Assembly: GCF_002118315.1 (NCBI RefSeq)
Contig: NZ_MTSZ01000002.1
Span: forward strand, 248,001-312,000
Length of the DNA stretch: 64,000 nucleotides
Direction: 5' to 3'
Origin: Kiloniella majae
Lineage (GTDB): Bacteria > Pseudomonadota > Alphaproteobacteria > Kiloniellales > Kiloniellaceae
Shown: positions 47,380 to 59,752 of the stretch, piece by piece
Position numbering within the stretch: the stretch's first letter is position 1
Layout of the letters: each line of letters starts with the position of its first letter
Program-made: the position numbers and the translations under genes
The notes under the pieces: generated by a model
Database searches by the model: none
What the model saw: only the letters and a program-made list of their open reading frames with translations
What the model was told of the DNA's origin: nothing

Positions 47380-47759
47380 TACGCTGTCTCCTCGCGTTCA
47401 CGGACAACAACTGTCAATTGGCTCCAAGGCTTGAGCAAACGGCCAACACGACCGCGAGCACGTGCCCGGAAACGCTTCATGACAAAGCTTTTACCGACGA
47501 AAGCCTCAGATACAAAGAGACGATCTACATCAAGCTGATGGTTGTTTTCAGCATTAGCAATTGCAGACTGAAGTGCTTTTTTCACTTCAATAGCAATACG
47601 ACGCTTGGAGAAAGTCAGTTCTGCCAAAGCAGACTCTGCAGATTTCCCACGAATGCTTGCCGCAACCAGGTTTAGTTTGCGCGGTGAAGTGCGAAGGTTA
47701 ACAGCAATAGCACGAGCTTCGTTGTCAGCTAACGCACGATCACGTTTTGACTTACTCAT
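47379..47759 (-). CDS. rplV: 50S ribosomal protein L22
   Basis: 126 residues; [20 protein letters not shown] and the loop [20 protein letters not shown] that lines the exit tunnel are intact. Confidence 0.97.
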   Translation of the reverse strand: MSKSKRDRALADNEARAIAVNLRTSPRKLNLVAASIRGKSAESALAELTFSKRRIAIEVKKALQSAIANAENNHQLDVDRLFVSEAFVGKSFVMKRFRARARGRVGRLLKPWSQLTVVVREREETA

Positions 47760-48040
47760 TTTCTGCCTTTCTTCGCTTTCTTATCCACAGCGTGACCCCA
47801 ATAGGTACGCGATGGAGCGAATTCACCGAATTTATGGCCAACCATATTCTCAGTTACAAGAACCGGGATGTGCTTACGGCCGTTGTACACACCAAAAGTC
47901 AAACCAACAAACTGTGGCATGATGGTGGAACGACGGGACCATGTCTTAATAATTTCGTTACGACCCGCGCTACGCACGGTCTCAGCCTTCTTTAACAGAC
48001 AGGCATCAACAAACGGGCCTTTCCAAACGGAACGAGCCAT
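47756..48040 (-). CDS. rpsS: 30S ribosomal protein S19
   Basis: 94 residues: [20 protein letters not shown] and [28 protein letters not shown] are textbook S19. It overlaps rplV by four bases. Confidence 0.97.
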   Translation of the reverse strand: MARSVWKGPFVDACLLKKAETVRSAGRNEIIKTWSRRSTIMPQFVGLTFGVYNGRKHIPVLVTENMVGHKFGEFAPSRTYWGHAVDKKAKKGRK

Positions 48041-48056
48041 ATGGCCATCCCCTCAC

Positions 48057-48887
48057 TTAGCGTTTCTGATGACGACGACGGATAATCAACCCATCGGTCT
48101 TCTTGTTGGAGCGAGTACGAGCACCCTTTGTAGGTTTCCCCCAAGGAGTGACCGGGTGACGACCACCCGATGTACGACCTTCACCACCACCGTGCGGGTG
48201 GTCCACCGGGTTCATAGCAACACCACGAACAGACGGACGCTTGCCAAGCCAGCGATTACGGCCAGCTTTACCAAGCTTCTGGTTCGAATTGTCCGGGTTG
48301 GACACGGATCCAACCGTCGCCATGCATTCGGCGCGTACCATACGTAACTCGCCTGAGTTCAAGCGAATTTGGGCATATCCTGCATCGCGACCAACCAACT
48401 GTACATACGTACCGGCTGAACGAGCAATCTGCCCACCCTTGCCAGCCTTTAGCTCGACATTGTGGACAATAGTACCCACAGGAATCGCGCTAAGTGGCAT
48501 AGCATTACCAGGTTTAACATCGGTTTTAGCACCAGAGATGACACTATCACCGACCTGCAGGCGCTGAGGAGCCAAGATATAGGCTTGCTCACCATCTGCA
48601 TATTCGATTAAGGCGATAAACGCCGTACGGTTCGGATCGTACTCAATGCGTTGTACAGTAGCAGCAACATCAAACTTTGTACGCTTGAAGTCGATGATAC
48701 GGTAAGAACGCTTATGACCACCGCCACGACGGCGCATGGTGATCCGACCATTATTATTACGTCCACCTGACTTTGTAAGGCCTTCAGTTAATTTCTTAAC
48801 TGGCTTGCCTTTGTAAAGATCAGAGCGATCGATCAACACCAGGTTTCTTTGACTTGGTGTGACTGGATTAAAAGTTTTCAACGCCAT
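48057..48887 (-). CDS. rplB: 50S ribosomal protein L2
   Basis: 276 residues with the conserved [17 protein letters not shown] loop, needed for subunit joining and peptidyl transfer. Confidence 0.98.
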   Translation of the reverse strand: MALKTFNPVTPSQRNLVLIDRSDLYKGKPVKKLTEGLTKSGGRNNNGRITMRRRGGGHKRSYRIIDFKRTKFDVAATVQRIEYDPNRTAFIALIEYADGEQAYILAPQRLQVGDSVISGAKTDVKPGNAMPLSAIPVGTIVHNVELKAGKGGQIARSAGTYVQLVGRDAGYAQIRLNSGELRMVRAECMATVGSVSNPDNSNQKLGKAGRNRWLGKRPSVRGVAMNPVDHPHGGGEGRTSGGRHPVTPWGKPTKGARTRSNKKTDGLIIRRRHQKR

Positions 48888-48891
48888 CGGA

Positions 48892-49224
48892 TTAAATTCC
48901 CGTCGTCACGTCGATGCTTTCCCCGTCTGGCAGGGAAATAATTGCCTTTTTAACGTCTGAACGACGACCAGGACGACCTTTGAAACGTTTTGTTTTACCT
49001 TTAACGCGAAGGGTATTAACCGCTTCAACCTTAACGCCAAACAAACCTTCAATAGCCAAACTGATTTCAGGCTTAGAAGCATCAAGCGGAACTTGGAAGG
49101 TAACCTGGTTGTTTTCTGAACCAAGAGTAGCCTTCTCGGTGATGACCGGACGACGGATGATTTCATACATCCGTTCTTTAGAAATGGTCACCGGCTTGGT
49201 GTTACGTGCGCGTGCTCTGCTCAT
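48892..49224 (-). CDS. rplW: 50S ribosomal protein L23
   Basis: 110 residues, [20 protein letters not shown] is the L23 core. A ~17-residue basic extension precedes it. It is the docking site for SRP and trigger factor. Confidence 0.95.
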   Translation of the reverse strand: MSRARARNTKPVTISKERMYEIIRRPVITEKATLGSENNQVTFQVPLDASKPEISLAIEGLFGVKVEAVNTLRVKGKTKRFKGRPGRRSDVKKAIISLPDGESIDVTTGI

Positions 49225-49838
49225 TTTAGACGCGCCTCCAGCGCTTCAACAGCATCCTTGGTCAAAACCAATGTGTCGCGACGCAGAATATCAAATACGT
49301 TTGCGCCCTGCTGTGGCAGAACATCAACGCATGGGATATTGCGAGAAGCACGAGCAAAACCTTCGTTCACTGATGCGCCGTCGATAACAAGAGCTGAAGA
49401 CCAGCCCAATGCTGCCAACTGCTTAACCAATGCAGAGGTTTTTGGTTCTTTGACTTCGGTGTTATCAAGAACAACCAACTTACCTTCAGCAGCTTTTGCT
49501 GAAAGTGCAGTTTTAAGAGCAAGAAGGCGAACTTTCTTCGGAAGATCGTGTGAATGATCCTGAACGCGAGGTCCATGAACAATACCACCACCACGGAAGA
49601 GGTTTGCACGAATAGAACCGTGACGAGCGCCGCCACCTTTCTGATTCTTGATCTTACGGGTTGAACCGCGAACTTCGCCGCGTTCTTTAACCTTGTGTGT
49701 GCCAGCACGACGCTTGGCAAGCTGATAGTTGACCATACGCGCGAGTAAATCAGCACGAACCGGAAGACCGAACACAGATTCGTTCAGTTCAACTTCACCA
49801 GCTTTTTTATTTTCGAGGGATGTAACCGCGATCTTCAT
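49221..49838 (-). CDS. rplD: 50S ribosomal protein L4
   Basis: 205 residues; the basic loop [20 protein letters not shown] reaches into the exit tunnel. In E. coli L4 represses the S10 operon; not testable here. Confidence 0.97.
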   Translation of the reverse strand: MKIAVTSLENKKAGEVELNESVFGLPVRADLLARMVNYQLAKRRAGTHKVKERGEVRGSTRKIKNQKGGGARHGSIRANLFRGGGIVHGPRVQDHSHDLPKKVRLLALKTALSAKAAEGKLVVLDNTEVKEPKTSALVKQLAALGWSSALVIDGASVNEGFARASRNIPCVDVLPQQGANVFDILRRDTLVLTKDAVEALEARLK

Positions 49839-49840
49839 GG

Positions 49841-50554
49841 TTATTGATCCTTCTCTTCAGCAGCAGGAGCTTCAGCAGCAGCAGCTTTTAGACCAGCAGG
49901 GAACGGAACACCTTCAGGAAGTGCACGCTTCACAGCATCGCTAATGTAAACCCAACCGCCTTTTGAGCCAGGAATAGCACCCTTAACAAGGATCAAGCCA
50001 TTGTCACCATCGGTAGCAACGATTTCCAGATTCTGGGTAGTCACACGACGATCACCCATGTGACCAGCCATCTTCTTACCCTTGAACACCTTACCAGGAT
50101 CCTGACTGTTACCAGTAGAACCGTGACTACGGTGAGAAACGGAAACACCGTGCGACGCACGTAGACCACCAAAATTATGACGCTTCATCGCACCAGCGAA
50201 ACCTTTACCGATAGAAGTACCGGTAACGTCTACATACTGACCTGCAACAAAGTGACCCGCATCCAGCTCAACACCGACGTCCAATAGGGCGTCTGCTGAT
50301 ACACGAAATTCTGCTGTATGTTTCTTCGGAGCAACCTTAGCTTTGGCATAATGACCACGCTCAGCTTTACTCACATTTTTCACCTTGGCTACACCAGAGC
50401 CAAGCTGAATCGCATTATAGCCGTCCGTCTCTTGATTACGGACCGCAACAACCTGACAGCTCTCTAGCTTCAAAACAGTTACTGGAACATGATTCCCAGC
50501 TTCTGTGAAGACGCGAGACATACCAAGTTTCTGCGCAATAAGACCCGTACGCAT
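49841..50554 (-). CDS. rplC: 50S ribosomal protein L3
   Basis: 237 residues: [24 protein letters not shown] and the W-finger region [19 protein letters not shown] are typical. The alanine/glutamate-rich tail ([13 protein letters not shown]) is an alphaproteobacterial habit. Confidence 0.97.
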   Translation of the reverse strand: MRTGLIAQKLGMSRVFTEAGNHVPVTVLKLESCQVVAVRNQETDGYNAIQLGSGVAKVKNVSKAERGHYAKAKVAPKKHTAEFRVSADALLDVGVELDAGHFVAGQYVDVTGTSIGKGFAGAMKRHNFGGLRASHGVSVSHRSHGSTGNSQDPGKVFKGKKMAGHMGDRRVTTQNLEIVATDGDNGLILVKGAIPGSKGGWVYISDAVKRALPEGVPFPAGLKAAAAEAPAAEEKDQ

Positions 50555-50557
50555 TGC

Positions 50558-50872
50558 TTAGCCTTTCAGTTTAATCTCAACATCAACACCAGCCGCAAGA
50601 TCAAGCTTCATAAGCGCGTCTACGGTTTGTGGTGTTGGCTCAACGATGTCAATAAGACGCTTGTGAGTTCTGATTTCGAACTGCTCACGACTCTTCTTAT
50701 CGATGTGAGGACCACGAAGGACTGTAAATTTCTCAATGCGAGTCGGTAGTGGAATAGGACCTTGAACCTGCGCACCTGTGCGCTTGGCAGTCCCAACGAT
50801 CTCAGATGTAGATTGGTCTAGGACCCTGTGATCGTACGCCTTTAGGCGAATTCTAATATTCTGGCTGGACAT
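50558..50872 (-). CDS. rpsJ: 30S ribosomal protein S10
   Basis: 104 residues: [20 protein letters not shown] and [21 protein letters not shown] are intact. It heads the S10 operon, separated from tuf by a terminator. It doubles as the NusE antitermination factor. Confidence 0.97.
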   Translation of the reverse strand: MSSQNIRIRLKAYDHRVLDQSTSEIVGTAKRTGAQVQGPIPLPTRIEKFTVLRGPHIDKKSREQFEIRTHKRLIDIVEPTPQTVDALMKLDLAAGVDVEIKLKG

Positions 50873-50970
50873 TCTCAGCCACCCTTGATTAACCCGTTCG
50901 TACCATTCGCGGCATTGGAACGCAGTTAACCCCTTTCAGAGTTAATATAAACAATTTCGTCACAAAAAGA

Positions 50971-51007
50971 AGCGACGGTGCGTTCTTTACCAAAACGCAC
51001 CGTCGCT
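50971..51007 (-). terminator. intrinsic terminator after tuf
   Basis: Perfect 14-base arms AGCGACGGTGCGTT and AACGCACCGTCGCT with a nine-base loop are followed on the minus strand by TCTTTTTG. It lies 23 bases past the tuf stop and separates the str and S10 operons. Confidence 0.92.
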
Positions 51008-51029
51008 ATCAACAACTATTTTACTTTTT

Positions 51030-52220
51030 TTATTTTGAGATGCTTGAAACGACACCAGCACCAACGGTACGGCCGCCTTCACGGATCGCAAAACGCAGAC
51101 CATCAGTCATCGCGATTGGTGCGATAAGCTCAACGTCCATAGCAATGTTATCACCAGGCATTACCATCTCTGTACCTTCTGGCAGAGAAACAACACCCGT
51201 AACATCTGTTGTACGGAAGTAGAACTGTGGACGATAGTTAGAGAAGAATGGTGTGTGACGACCACCCTCTTCTTTCGTCAGAATGTAAGCTTCTGCTTTG
51301 AAGTTTGTGTGAGGCGTAATGGAACCTGGCTTCGCAAGAACCTGACCACGCTCAACATCTTCACGGCCAACGCCACGTAGAAGTGCACCAACGTTATCAC
51401 CAGCTTCACCCTGATCGAGAAGCTTGCGGAACATTTCAACACCAGTACAAGTCGTTTTCTGAGTATCGCGGATACCAACGATCTCGATCTCTTCACCAAC
51501 CTTAAGAACACCTGTCTCAATACGGCCAGTTACAACTGTACCACGACCTGAGATAGAGAACACGTCTTCGATAGGCATCAGGAAGTCTTGATCAACCGGA
51601 CGATCTGGCTGTGGAATGTAGTCATCAACAGCTTTCATCAGCTCAAGAATCTTCTCGGAACCGATATTCGCATCACGACCTTCTAGTGCTGCCAAAGCAG
51701 AACCGGATACGATCGGAATATCGTCGCCCGGGAAGTCGTAAGAAGATAGAAGCTCACGGATTTCCATTTCAACGAGCTCTAGAAGCTCTTCATCGTCAAC
51801 CTGGTCAACTTTGTTCATGAAAACAACAAGAGCAGGAACACCAACCTGACGCGCAAGAAGGATGTGCTCACGTGTCTGTGGCATTGGACCATCAGCTGCG
51901 TTAACAACCAGGATAGCACCATCCATCTGAGCAGCACCAGTGATCATGTTCTTCACATAGTCAGCGTGACCCGGGCAGTCAACGTGAGCATAGTGACGAC
52001 CTTCTGTCTCATACTCAACGTGTGCTGTAGAAATGGTGATACCACGTGCACGCTCTTCTGGTGCCTTATCGATATCTGCAAAATCTGTAGCTTCACCGCC
52101 ACTTGCTTCTGCCAATACTTTCGTGATCGCAGCAGTAAGAGTTGTCTTACCATGGTCAACGTGACCAATTGTACCTACGTTACAGTGCGGTTTCGTCCGC
52201 TCAAACTTTTCCTTAGCCAT
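51030..52220 (-). CDS. tuf: elongation factor Tu
   Basis: 396 residues: P-loop [35 protein letters not shown], and domain 2 [11 protein letters not shown]. It brings aminoacyl-tRNA to the ribosome with GTP. Last gene of the str operon. Confidence 0.98.
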   Translation of the reverse strand: MAKEKFERTKPHCNVGTIGHVDHGKTTLTAAITKVLAEASGGEATDFADIDKAPEERARGITISTAHVEYETEGRHYAHVDCPGHADYVKNMITGAAQMDGAILVVNAADGPMPQTREHILLARQVGVPALVVFMNKVDQVDDEELLELVEMEIRELLSSYDFPGDDIPIVSGSALAALEGRDANIGSEKILELMKAVDDYIPQPDRPVDQDFLMPIEDVFSISGRGTVVTGRIETGVLKVGEEIEIVGIRDTQKTTCTGVEMFRKLLDQGEAGDNVGALLRGVGREDVERGQVLAKPGSITPHTNFKAEAYILTKEEGGRHTPFFSNYRPQFYFRTTDVTGVVSLPEGTEMVMPGDNIAMDVELIAPIAMTDGLRFAIREGGRTVGAGVVSSISK

Positions 52221-52256
52221 CGGCTATAACTCCTATTAAGTCTTTATTAGAGGCTG

Positions 52257-54332
52257 TTAAGCCAGTTTCGCAACCACTTCGTCAGCAACTGCCTTAGGCA
52301 CCTGCTCGTAGTGATCAAAGACCATTGAATATTGTGCACGACCCTGACTCATAGAGCGCAGGTTGTTTACGTAACCAAACATGTTTGCCAAAGGCACCAT
52401 TGCATTAATGACCTGAGCGTTACCGCGTGCATCCATGCCCTGAACCTGACCGCGACGGCTGTTCAGATCACCAATGATATCACCCATGTATTCGTCAGGC
52501 GTTACAACTTCGACCTTCATGACAGGTTCTAGAAGAACGGAACCGCCCTTCGGAATACCTTCACGGAATGCTGCTTTAGCAGCGATCTCAAAGGCAAGCA
52601 CAGAAGAATCGACATCATGGCTAGCACCATCAATCAGCGTAGCCTTGTAGTCGATCATCGGGAAGCCCGCGACAACACCGGCGTCATTGGACTGCGTAAG
52701 TCCTTTTTCAACACCAGGGATGTATTCACGAGGAACAGAACCACCGACAATCTTGCTTTCAAATTCAAACCCTGAGCCTGGCTCCAATGGTTCAAATTCA
52801 ACTTTGATACGCGCGAACTGACCTGAACCACCAGACTGTTTCTTATGCGTGTAATCAATTTCACACTTACGTGTGATTGTTTCACGATAAGCAACCTGTG
52901 GCGCACCAACGTTCGCATCAACTTTAAATTCACGACGCATACGGTCAACAAGGATATCAAGGTGAAGCTCACCCATACCTTTGATGACAGTCTGACCGCT
53001 TTCGTTATCAGAAGATACGCGGAAAGAAGGATCTTCCTGAGCCAAACGATTCAGAGCGATACCCATTTTTTCCTGGTCAGCTTTAGTCTTAGGCTCAACA
53101 GCAACCTCGATAACAGGCTCTGGGAATTCCATACGCTCAAGAATAATTGGCTTGAGGTTATCGCAGAGTGTATCACCAGTTGTTGTATCTTTAAGACCCG
53201 CAATAGCAACAATGTCACCAGCGCGTGCCTGTTTAACATCTTCACGACTGTTCGCGTGCATCTGAAGCATACGGCCAATACGCTCGCGCTTACCCTTAAC
53301 GGAGTTCGTGATCTGTGTACCAGTTTCAAGAACACCAGAATAAACACGTACGAATGTCAACGAACCTACAAATGGGTCAGTCATGATCTTGAAAGCAAGA
53401 CCAGAAGCTGGCGCATCATCAGAAGTTGGACGTGAATCTTCAGCTTCCGTATCAGGGTGAACACCCTGAACATCGTCGATGTCTAGCGGAGACGGCATAT
53501 AATCGATAACAGCATCAAGCAAAGGCTGAACACCTTTGTTCTTAAATGCTGTACCGTTCAGAACAGGAACAAAAGAAAGGTTCATTGTACCAGTACGGAT
53601 ACAACGCTTAAGCGTTTCCATATCTGGCTCTTGACCTTCAAGATAAGCTTCCATAACGGCTTCGTCTTGCTCAACAGCAAGTTCGATAAGCTGCTCACGA
53701 TATTCGTTCGCTTTATCTACGAGATCCGCAGGAATTTCTTCTTCGTCGTAGTTCGCACCCATGCTTTCGTCATTCCAGACGATCGCCTTCATTTTCAGAA
53801 GATCTACAACACCTTTATACTCGGCTTCTGCGCCGATTGGAATTTGTAGAACGAGAGGAACAGCGCTCAGACGCTTAACCATCATATCGACGCAGCGATA
53901 GAAATCAGCACCCGTACGATCCATCTTGTTGACGAAACACATACGAGGAACACTGTATTTATCAGCCTGACGCCAAACTGTTTCAGATTGAGGCTCAACA
54001 CCAGCAACCGAATCAAAGACAGCTACCGCACCATCGAGAACACGCAAGGAACGCTCAACTTCAATCGTGAAGTCAACGTGGCCTGGTGTATCAATGATGT
54101 TAATACGGTGATCATTCCAGAAACAGGTTGTTGCAGCAGAGGTAATGGTAATACCTCGCTCTTGCTCCTGCTCCATCCAGTCCATAGTCGCATTACCGTC
54201 GTGTACTTCACCAATTTTGTGAGACACGCCAGTATAATACAGAATACGTTCTGTGGTTGTTGTTTTACCAGCATCAATGTGTGCCATGATACCGATGTTA
54301 CGATACCGCTCAAGCGGGGTCGTCCGTGACAT
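52257..54332 (-). CDS. fusA: elongation factor G
   Basis: 691 residues: GTPase motifs [19 protein letters not shown] and NKMDR; domain IV ends in the usual [20 protein letters not shown]. It translocates tRNA and mRNA. A full-length housekeeping copy. Confidence 0.98.
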   Translation of the reverse strand: MSRTTPLERYRNIGIMAHIDAGKTTTTERILYYTGVSHKIGEVHDGNATMDWMEQEQERGITITSAATTCFWNDHRINIIDTPGHVDFTIEVERSLRVLDGAVAVFDSVAGVEPQSETVWRQADKYSVPRMCFVNKMDRTGADFYRCVDMMVKRLSAVPLVLQIPIGAEAEYKGVVDLLKMKAIVWNDESMGANYDEEEIPADLVDKANEYREQLIELAVEQDEAVMEAYLEGQEPDMETLKRCIRTGTMNLSFVPVLNGTAFKNKGVQPLLDAVIDYMPSPLDIDDVQGVHPDTEAEDSRPTSDDAPASGLAFKIMTDPFVGSLTFVRVYSGVLETGTQITNSVKGKRERIGRMLQMHANSREDVKQARAGDIVAIAGLKDTTTGDTLCDNLKPIILERMEFPEPVIEVAVEPKTKADQEKMGIALNRLAQEDPSFRVSSDNESGQTVIKGMGELHLDILVDRMRREFKVDANVGAPQVAYRETITRKCEIDYTHKKQSGGSGQFARIKVEFEPLEPGSGFEFESKIVGGSVPREYIPGVEKGLTQSNDAGVVAGFPMIDYKATLIDGASHDVDSSVLAFEIAAKAAFREGIPKGGSVLLEPVMKVEVVTPDEYMGDIIGDLNSRRGQVQGMDARGNAQVINAMVPLANMFGYVNNLRSMSQGRAQYSMVFDHYEQVPKAVADEVVAKLA

Positions 54333-54350
54333 AACGATGACCTCTTTAAA

Positions 54351-54839
<489 letters not shown>

Positions 54840-55211
54840 TTACTTCGGACGCTTCGCGCCGTATTTTGAACGACGTTGGCGACGATCTTTGACACCCTGA
54901 GTATCCAGAGTACCACGAATTACATGATAACGAACACCAGGCAAATCCTTCACACGACCGCCGCGAATCATCACGACAGAGTGTTCTTGAAGGTTATGAC
55001 CTTCGCCTGGAATATAGCTAGTAACTTCAAACCCGTTCGTCAGACGCACACGTGCAACTTTACGAAGAGCAGAGTTAGGTTTTTTCGGCGTCGTGGTATA
55101 AACACGAGTACATACACCACGTTTTTGTGGGCATGATTCTAGCGCCGGTACTTTGGTCCGCTGAAACGGCGCTTTACGCGGTTTACGGATCAATTGGTTA
55201 ATTGTAGGCAT
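54840..55211 (-). CDS. rpsL: 30S ribosomal protein S12
   Basis: 123 residues: [20 protein letters not shown] and [12 protein letters not shown]. The lysines at the streptomycin positions are the sensitive type. First gene of the str operon. Confidence 0.98.
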   Translation of the reverse strand: MPTINQLIRKPRKAPFQRTKVPALESCPQKRGVCTRVYTTTPKKPNSALRKVARVRLTNGFEVTSYIPGEGHNLQEHSVVMIRGGRVKDLPGVRYHVIRGTLDTQGVKDRRQRRSKYGAKRPK

Positions 55212-55368
55212 CAGGCAATCCTTAAAGCCAGTATTACAGTACTAATTGTCACGCGTTCGGATAACAACGTCCGCGGACATCTCAATCCTGTGTAACAGTT
55301 AGAAAGCTTGGGTATCGAGTCCACACCCCACGCCTCACGGCAGGAGATGACTTCCCGAAAGTGGGCGC

Positions 55369-55397
55369 ATACTATTGTTGCGTCCCTCACCCGTCAA
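55369..55397 (-). promoter_or_regulatory. str-operon promoter
   Basis: On the minus strand TTGACG (55397-55392) and TAGTAT (55374-55369) lie exactly 17 bases apart, downstream of the rpoC terminator and about 160 bases before rpsL. The leader contains a GTCCGCGGAC palindrome. Confidence 0.55.
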
Positions 55398-55438
55398 GTC
55401 TTGCAAGCAATTTTTGACGGTTCCAACAAAATCTTTAA

Positions 55439-55466
55439 CCAGAAGCGCAGTTTCCTGCGCTTCTGG
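55439..55466 (-). terminator. terminator hairpin after rpoC
   Basis: Perfect 12-base arms CCAGAAGCGCAG and CTGCGCTTCTGG with a GAAA tetraloop on the minus strand lie 37 bases past the rpoC stop. The following sequence (TTAAAGATTTTG) is only moderately T-rich. Confidence 0.75.
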
Positions 55467-55502
55467 CCAAGATTAAACTTTTTTACCTAACAGAATAATT
55501 TC

Positions 55503-58500
55503 TTACTCAGCAGGAGTCTGTTCACCAGGGAGGCTAGAGTCGATAGCCTCAATCGCTGCGGCATCCTGAGATGCTGCGATGATCTGATCCTGTTCTTCAG
55601 CAAGTTTCTTAACCCGCTTCATAACAGCACCAGTACCCGCAGGTATCAGGCGACCAACAATAACGTTTTCTTTCAGCCCGATCAGCGTATCCATTTTACC
55701 ATGGGTCGCAGCCTCGGTCAGAACGCGTGTCGTTTCCTGGAACGAAGCAGCAGAGATAAATGAACGGGTTTGCAAGCTGGCTTTCGTAATCCCTTGCAGG
55801 ATTGGACGACCAGTCGCAACTCGACCACCTTCTTTAATTGCTTTTTCGTTTTCTTCAACAAACTCTTCGCGGTCCGCAGTTTCACCAACCAAGAAGGTTG
55901 TGTCACCACCGTCAAGAATTTCAATTTTCTGCAGCATTTGGCGAATGATGACTTCGATATGCTTATCGTTAATCTTCACGCCTTGCAGACGGTAAACACT
56001 CTGGATTTCGTTAACGAGATAATCAGCCAAAGCCTCAACCCCAAGAACATCCAGAATATCGTGTAGAACCAAGCTACCATCCATAAGCAGATCACCAATT
56101 TCAACGAGGTCACCCTCTTGAACAGCTAGGTGTCTACCTTTTGGAAGTAGATATTCGCGTGGCTCGATGCTCTCGTCTTCGGAACGAACAACAATCCGAC
56201 GCTTGGCTTTGTAATCTTTACCATACTCAACACGACCAGCGATTTCGGACATAACTGCGAAATCTTTAGGTTTACGTGCTTCGAAAAGCTCAGCAACACG
56301 TGGCAGACCACCGGTAATATCACGTGTTTTCGACCCTTCGCGCGGGATACGCGCAAGAACGTCACCAGCTTTAATTTCAGTACCAGGTTCAACAGAAAGG
56401 ATCGCACCAACTGATAAGAAGTAACGAGCTTCCATATCATTATCAAGCAAGATAACTTCACCGTTTTCATCACGTAGAGTAATACGTGGCTTCAGATCAG
56501 AACCTTTTGATGCTGTTTTCCATTCCACGACTTCGCGGTTGGAAATACCAGTTGTCTCGTCAGTTACTTCACGCATAGAAACGCCGTCAACCAAGTCAAC
56601 AAAATTGGCAATACCTTCTCTTTCAGAGATGATCGGGGTCGTATACGGATCCCATTCAGCCAGTTTTTGACCTTTTTTACAGGCAACGCCTTCGTCAACA
56701 AGCAACTTGGCACCATACTGCAAACGGTGACGTGCACGTTCACGGTTATTTTCGTCACGGATAATCAATTCCTGACTACGGCCCATCACAATTGGCAAGC
56801 CGTCGGAATTAACAACCACGTTACGGTTTTTAATGTGAACAGTACCATCAAGAGACGCTTCGATAGATGATTGTTCTGAACCACCCTGCGCAGCACCACC
56901 AATGTGGAAAGTACGCATTGTTAGCTGCGTACCCGGCTCACCAATGGACTGAGCTGCGATAACACCAACAGCTTCACCAGAATAAACCTTCGTACCACGA
57001 GACAAGTCACGTCCATAACACTGTGCACAAACACCGCTTTTGGATTCACACATCAGCGGCGAACGTACAATAACAGAATCCAGACCAGAACGGTCGATTT
57101 CGTCCAGGTGTTCCTCTGAAATGATCTGTCCAGCAGGAACAATGACCTCTTTGGTTAACGGGCTAACCATATCTGACATTGTCGTACGCCCAAGCAAGCG
57201 CTCACTCAAGGAAGCGATCACCTCACCACCGTCAATAACAGCGGCAATGTTCATACCAGTCTCTGTGCCACAATCTTCTTCGGTGATAATTGCATCCTGT
57301 GCAACATCAACAAGACGACGTGTCAAATAACCAGAGTTCGCAGTTTTAAGCGCTGTATCCGCAAGACCTTTACGTGCACCGTGCGTTGAGTTGAAGTACT
57401 CAAGAACGGTTAGGCCTTCTTTAAAGTTTGAAATAATCGGCGTCTCAATAATAGAGCCATCCGGTTTAGCCATCAAACCACGCATACCCGCAAGCTGCTT
57501 AATCTGAGCTGCAGAACCACGCGCACCAGAGTGCGCCATCATGTAAACAGAGTTTACCTTATCGCCTTTACCTGATCCGATAACTTCCATCATCTCATCA
57601 GCAACACGATCAGAACACTGAGCCCAGATATCAACGACCTTGTTGTACTTCTCACCACGTGTGATCAGACCATCAAGATACTGCTGTTCAAACTCTTTCA
57701 CCTGTGCCTGAGCTTCTTCGATCAATGCTTCTTTCGCAGCAGGAATCTGCATATCGTCCTTACCGAACGAGATACCAGCCTTACAAGCATGGCTGAAACC
57801 AAGTTTCATGATCTGGTCACAGAAAATCACTGTCTCTTTCTGACCACAGTGACGATAAACCATATCAATCACATCAGATACTTCACGCTTTGGAAGTAAA
57901 CGGTTCAGCATAGAGAACGGCAACTTAGGGTGACGCGGATAAAGCTCAGCAAGCTTCATACGACCAGCAGTAGTCTCTTCGATCGTTGACGTCGGATTAC
58001 CTTCTGCATCAACAGAATGGTAACGCGCTTTGATTTTGGTATGAAGAGTGATCACTTTGTTGTTCAAAGCATGATCAATCTCTGCCATATCACCAAAGGC
58101 CATCCCTTCGCCAGGAGCACCTTCGTTCATCATGGAAAGATAATAGATACCAAGAACAATATCCTGTGAAGGAACGATAATCGGCTTACCATTCGCAGGG
58201 GACAAGATGTTATTCGTGGACATCATCAGAACACGTGCTTCCAACTGCGCTTCCAGAGAAAGCGGCACGTGGACAGCCATTTGGTCACCGTCAAAGTCAG
58301 CGTTAAACGCAGTACAGACCAATGGATGGAGCTGGATAGCCTTACCTTCGATCAATGTAGGCTCAAACGCCTGGATACCGAGTCTGTGAAGTGTTGGCGC
58401 ACGGTTAAGCATAACCGGGTGCTCACGGATAACTTCTTCTAGGATATCCCAAACTTCCGGGCGCGCTTTTTCAACCATACGCTTTGCAGCCTTAATGGTT

Positions 58501-59681
58501 GTCGCCAAACCGTAAAGTTCAAGTTTGGAGTAAATAAACGGCTTGAAGAGTTCAAGCGCCATTTTCTTCGGCAAGCCACACTGATGGAGTTTCAGTTCTG
58601 GACCAACAACGATAACCGAACGACCGGAATAGTCGACACGTTTACCAAGAAGGTTTTGACGGAAACGACCCTGTTTACCTTTCAGCATATCTGAAAGTGA
58701 TTTCAGAGGACGCTTGTTGGCACCCGTAATCACACGACCACGACGACCGTTATCGAAGAGCGCATCAACAGATTCCTGAAGCATACGTTTTTCGTTACGT
58801 ACGATGATATCAGGCGCACGAAGTTCAATCAGACGCTTCAGACGGTTGTTACGGTTAATAACACGACGGTAAAGATCGTTTAGATCTGATGTCGCGAAAC
58901 GACCACCATCCAAAGGAACAAGCGGGCGAAGTTCGGGCGGAATTACGGGAACAACATCCAGAATCATCCACTCTGGACGAGAACCTGATTCCAAGAAAGC
59001 TTCGACGATTTTAAGACGCTTAACAAGCTTCTTACGCTTCGCTTCGGAATTGGTGTCACGAAGTTCCTGGCGGATATCATCTTTTTCTTCTTCAAGATCA
59101 AGATTACTCAGGATGTCTTTGATCGCTTCAGCACCGATTTTCGCCGTAAAAGCATCATCGCCGTATTCGTCCTGCGCATCCATGAACTCTTCTTCAGAAA
59201 GCAGCTGGTGCTGCTTCATCGGTGTCAATCCAGGCTCAACAACAACGAAGTTCTCAAAATAGAGAATACGTTCGAGATCTTTCAGCGGCATATCAACCAA
59301 AAGGCCAATACGGCTAGGAAGGGATTTCAAGAACCAGATATGTGCAACCGGACTCGCCAGTTCAATATGGCCCATGCGCTCGCGACGTACCTTAGAAAGT
59401 GTGACTTCAACACCACATTTTTCACAGATAATACCACGATATTTCATACGCTTGTATTTACCACACAAGCATTCGTAGTCTTTAATAGGACCAAAAATTC
59501 GCGCACAGAAAAGGCCGTCGCGTTCTGGTTTAAAAGTACGATAGTTGATGGTTTCTGGCTTTTTGATTTCGCCAAATGACCATGAACGGATCCGTTCAGG
59601 GCTCGCAATAGAGATCCTGATCTGATCGAACGTCGCTGGCCCAGAAGTTTGGCCGAAAATATTCATCAACTCATTGGACAT
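55503..59681 (-). CDS. rpoC: DNA-directed RNA polymerase beta' subunit
   Basis: 1392 residues: the zinc ribbon [20 protein letters not shown] near the N-terminus, catalytic [12 protein letters not shown], trigger-loop region [13 protein letters not shown], and a second zinc cluster ([13 protein letters not shown]). It forms the catalytic core with RpoB. It is separated from rpoB by a hairpin and 71 bases. Confidence 0.98.
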   Translation of the reverse strand: MSNELMNIFGQTSGPATFDQIRISIASPERIRSWSFGEIKKPETINYRTFKPERDGLFCARIFGPIKDYECLCGKYKRMKYRGIICEKCGVEVTLSKVRRERMGHIELASPVAHIWFLKSLPSRIGLLVDMPLKDLERILYFENFVVVEPGLTPMKQHQLLSEEEFMDAQDEYGDDAFTAKIGAEAIKDILSNLDLEEEKDDIRQELRDTNSEAKRKKLVKRLKIVEAFLESGSRPEWMILDVVPVIPPELRPLVPLDGGRFATSDLNDLYRRVINRNNRLKRLIELRAPDIIVRNEKRMLQESVDALFDNGRRGRVITGANKRPLKSLSDMLKGKQGRFRQNLLGKRVDYSGRSVIVVGPELKLHQCGLPKKMALELFKPFIYSKLELYGLATTIKAAKRMVEKARPEVWDILEEVIREHPVMLNRAPTLHRLGIQAFEPTLIEGKAIQLHPLVCTAFNADFDGDQMAVHVPLSLEAQLEARVLMMSTNNILSPANGKPIIVPSQDIVLGIYYLSMMNEGAPGEGMAFGDMAEIDHALNNKVITLHTKIKARYHSVDAEGNPTSTIEETTAGRMKLAELYPRHPKLPFSMLNRLLPKREVSDVIDMVYRHCGQKETVIFCDQIMKLGFSHACKAGISFGKDDMQIPAAKEALIEEAQAQVKEFEQQYLDGLITRGEKYNKVVDIWAQCSDRVADEMMEVIGSGKGDKVNSVYMMAHSGARGSAAQIKQLAGMRGLMAKPDGSIIETPIISNFKEGLTVLEYFNSTHGARKGLADTALKTANSGYLTRRLVDVAQDAIITEEDCGTETGMNIAAVIDGGEVIASLSERLLGRTTMSDMVSPLTKEVIVPAGQIISEEHLDEIDRSGLDSVIVRSPLMCESKSGVCAQCYGRDLSRGTKVYSGEAVGVIAAQSIGEPGTQLTMRTFHIGGAAQGGSEQSSIEASLDGTVHIKNRNVVVNSDGLPIVMGRSQELIIRDENNRERARHRLQYGAKLLVDEGVACKKGQKLAEWDPYTTPIISEREGIANFVDLVDGVSMREVTDETTGISNREVVEWKTASKGSDLKPRITLRDENGEVILLDNDMEARYFLSVGAILSVEPGTEIKAGDVLARIPREGSKTRDITGGLPRVAELFEARKPKDFAVMSEIAGRVEYGKDYKAKRRIVVRSEDESIEPREYLLPKGRHLAVQEGDLVEIGDLLMDGSLVLHDILDVLGVEALADYLVNEIQSVYRLQGVKINDKHIEVIIRQMLQKIEILDGGDTTFLVGETADREEFVEENEKAIKEGGRVATGRPILQGITKASLQTRSFISAASFQETTRVLTEAATHGKMDTLIGLKENVIVGRLIPAGTGAVMKRVKKLAEEQDQIIAASQDAAAIEAIDSSLPGEQTPAE

Positions 59682-59728
59682 CGGTGTCTCCCGACAAAAT
59701 TTTATTCACTAAATCTTTAACGTTAATT

Positions 59729-59750
59729 ACAGGGGCCCGAAGGCCCCTGT
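59729..59750 (-). other. UUCG-tetraloop hairpin directly after rpoB
   Basis: On the minus strand ACAGGGGCC, a TTCG loop and GGCCCCTGT lie two bases past the rpoB stop. A very stable RNA hairpin, without a U-run, between rpoB and rpoC. Confidence 0.7.
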
Positions 59751-59752
59751 TA

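Noticed and set aside
55718-57330. frames of 60-120 residues opposite or inside rpoC, rpoB, fusA and the ribosomal genes
   Set aside because: All are shadows of strongly conserved genes on the minus strand.
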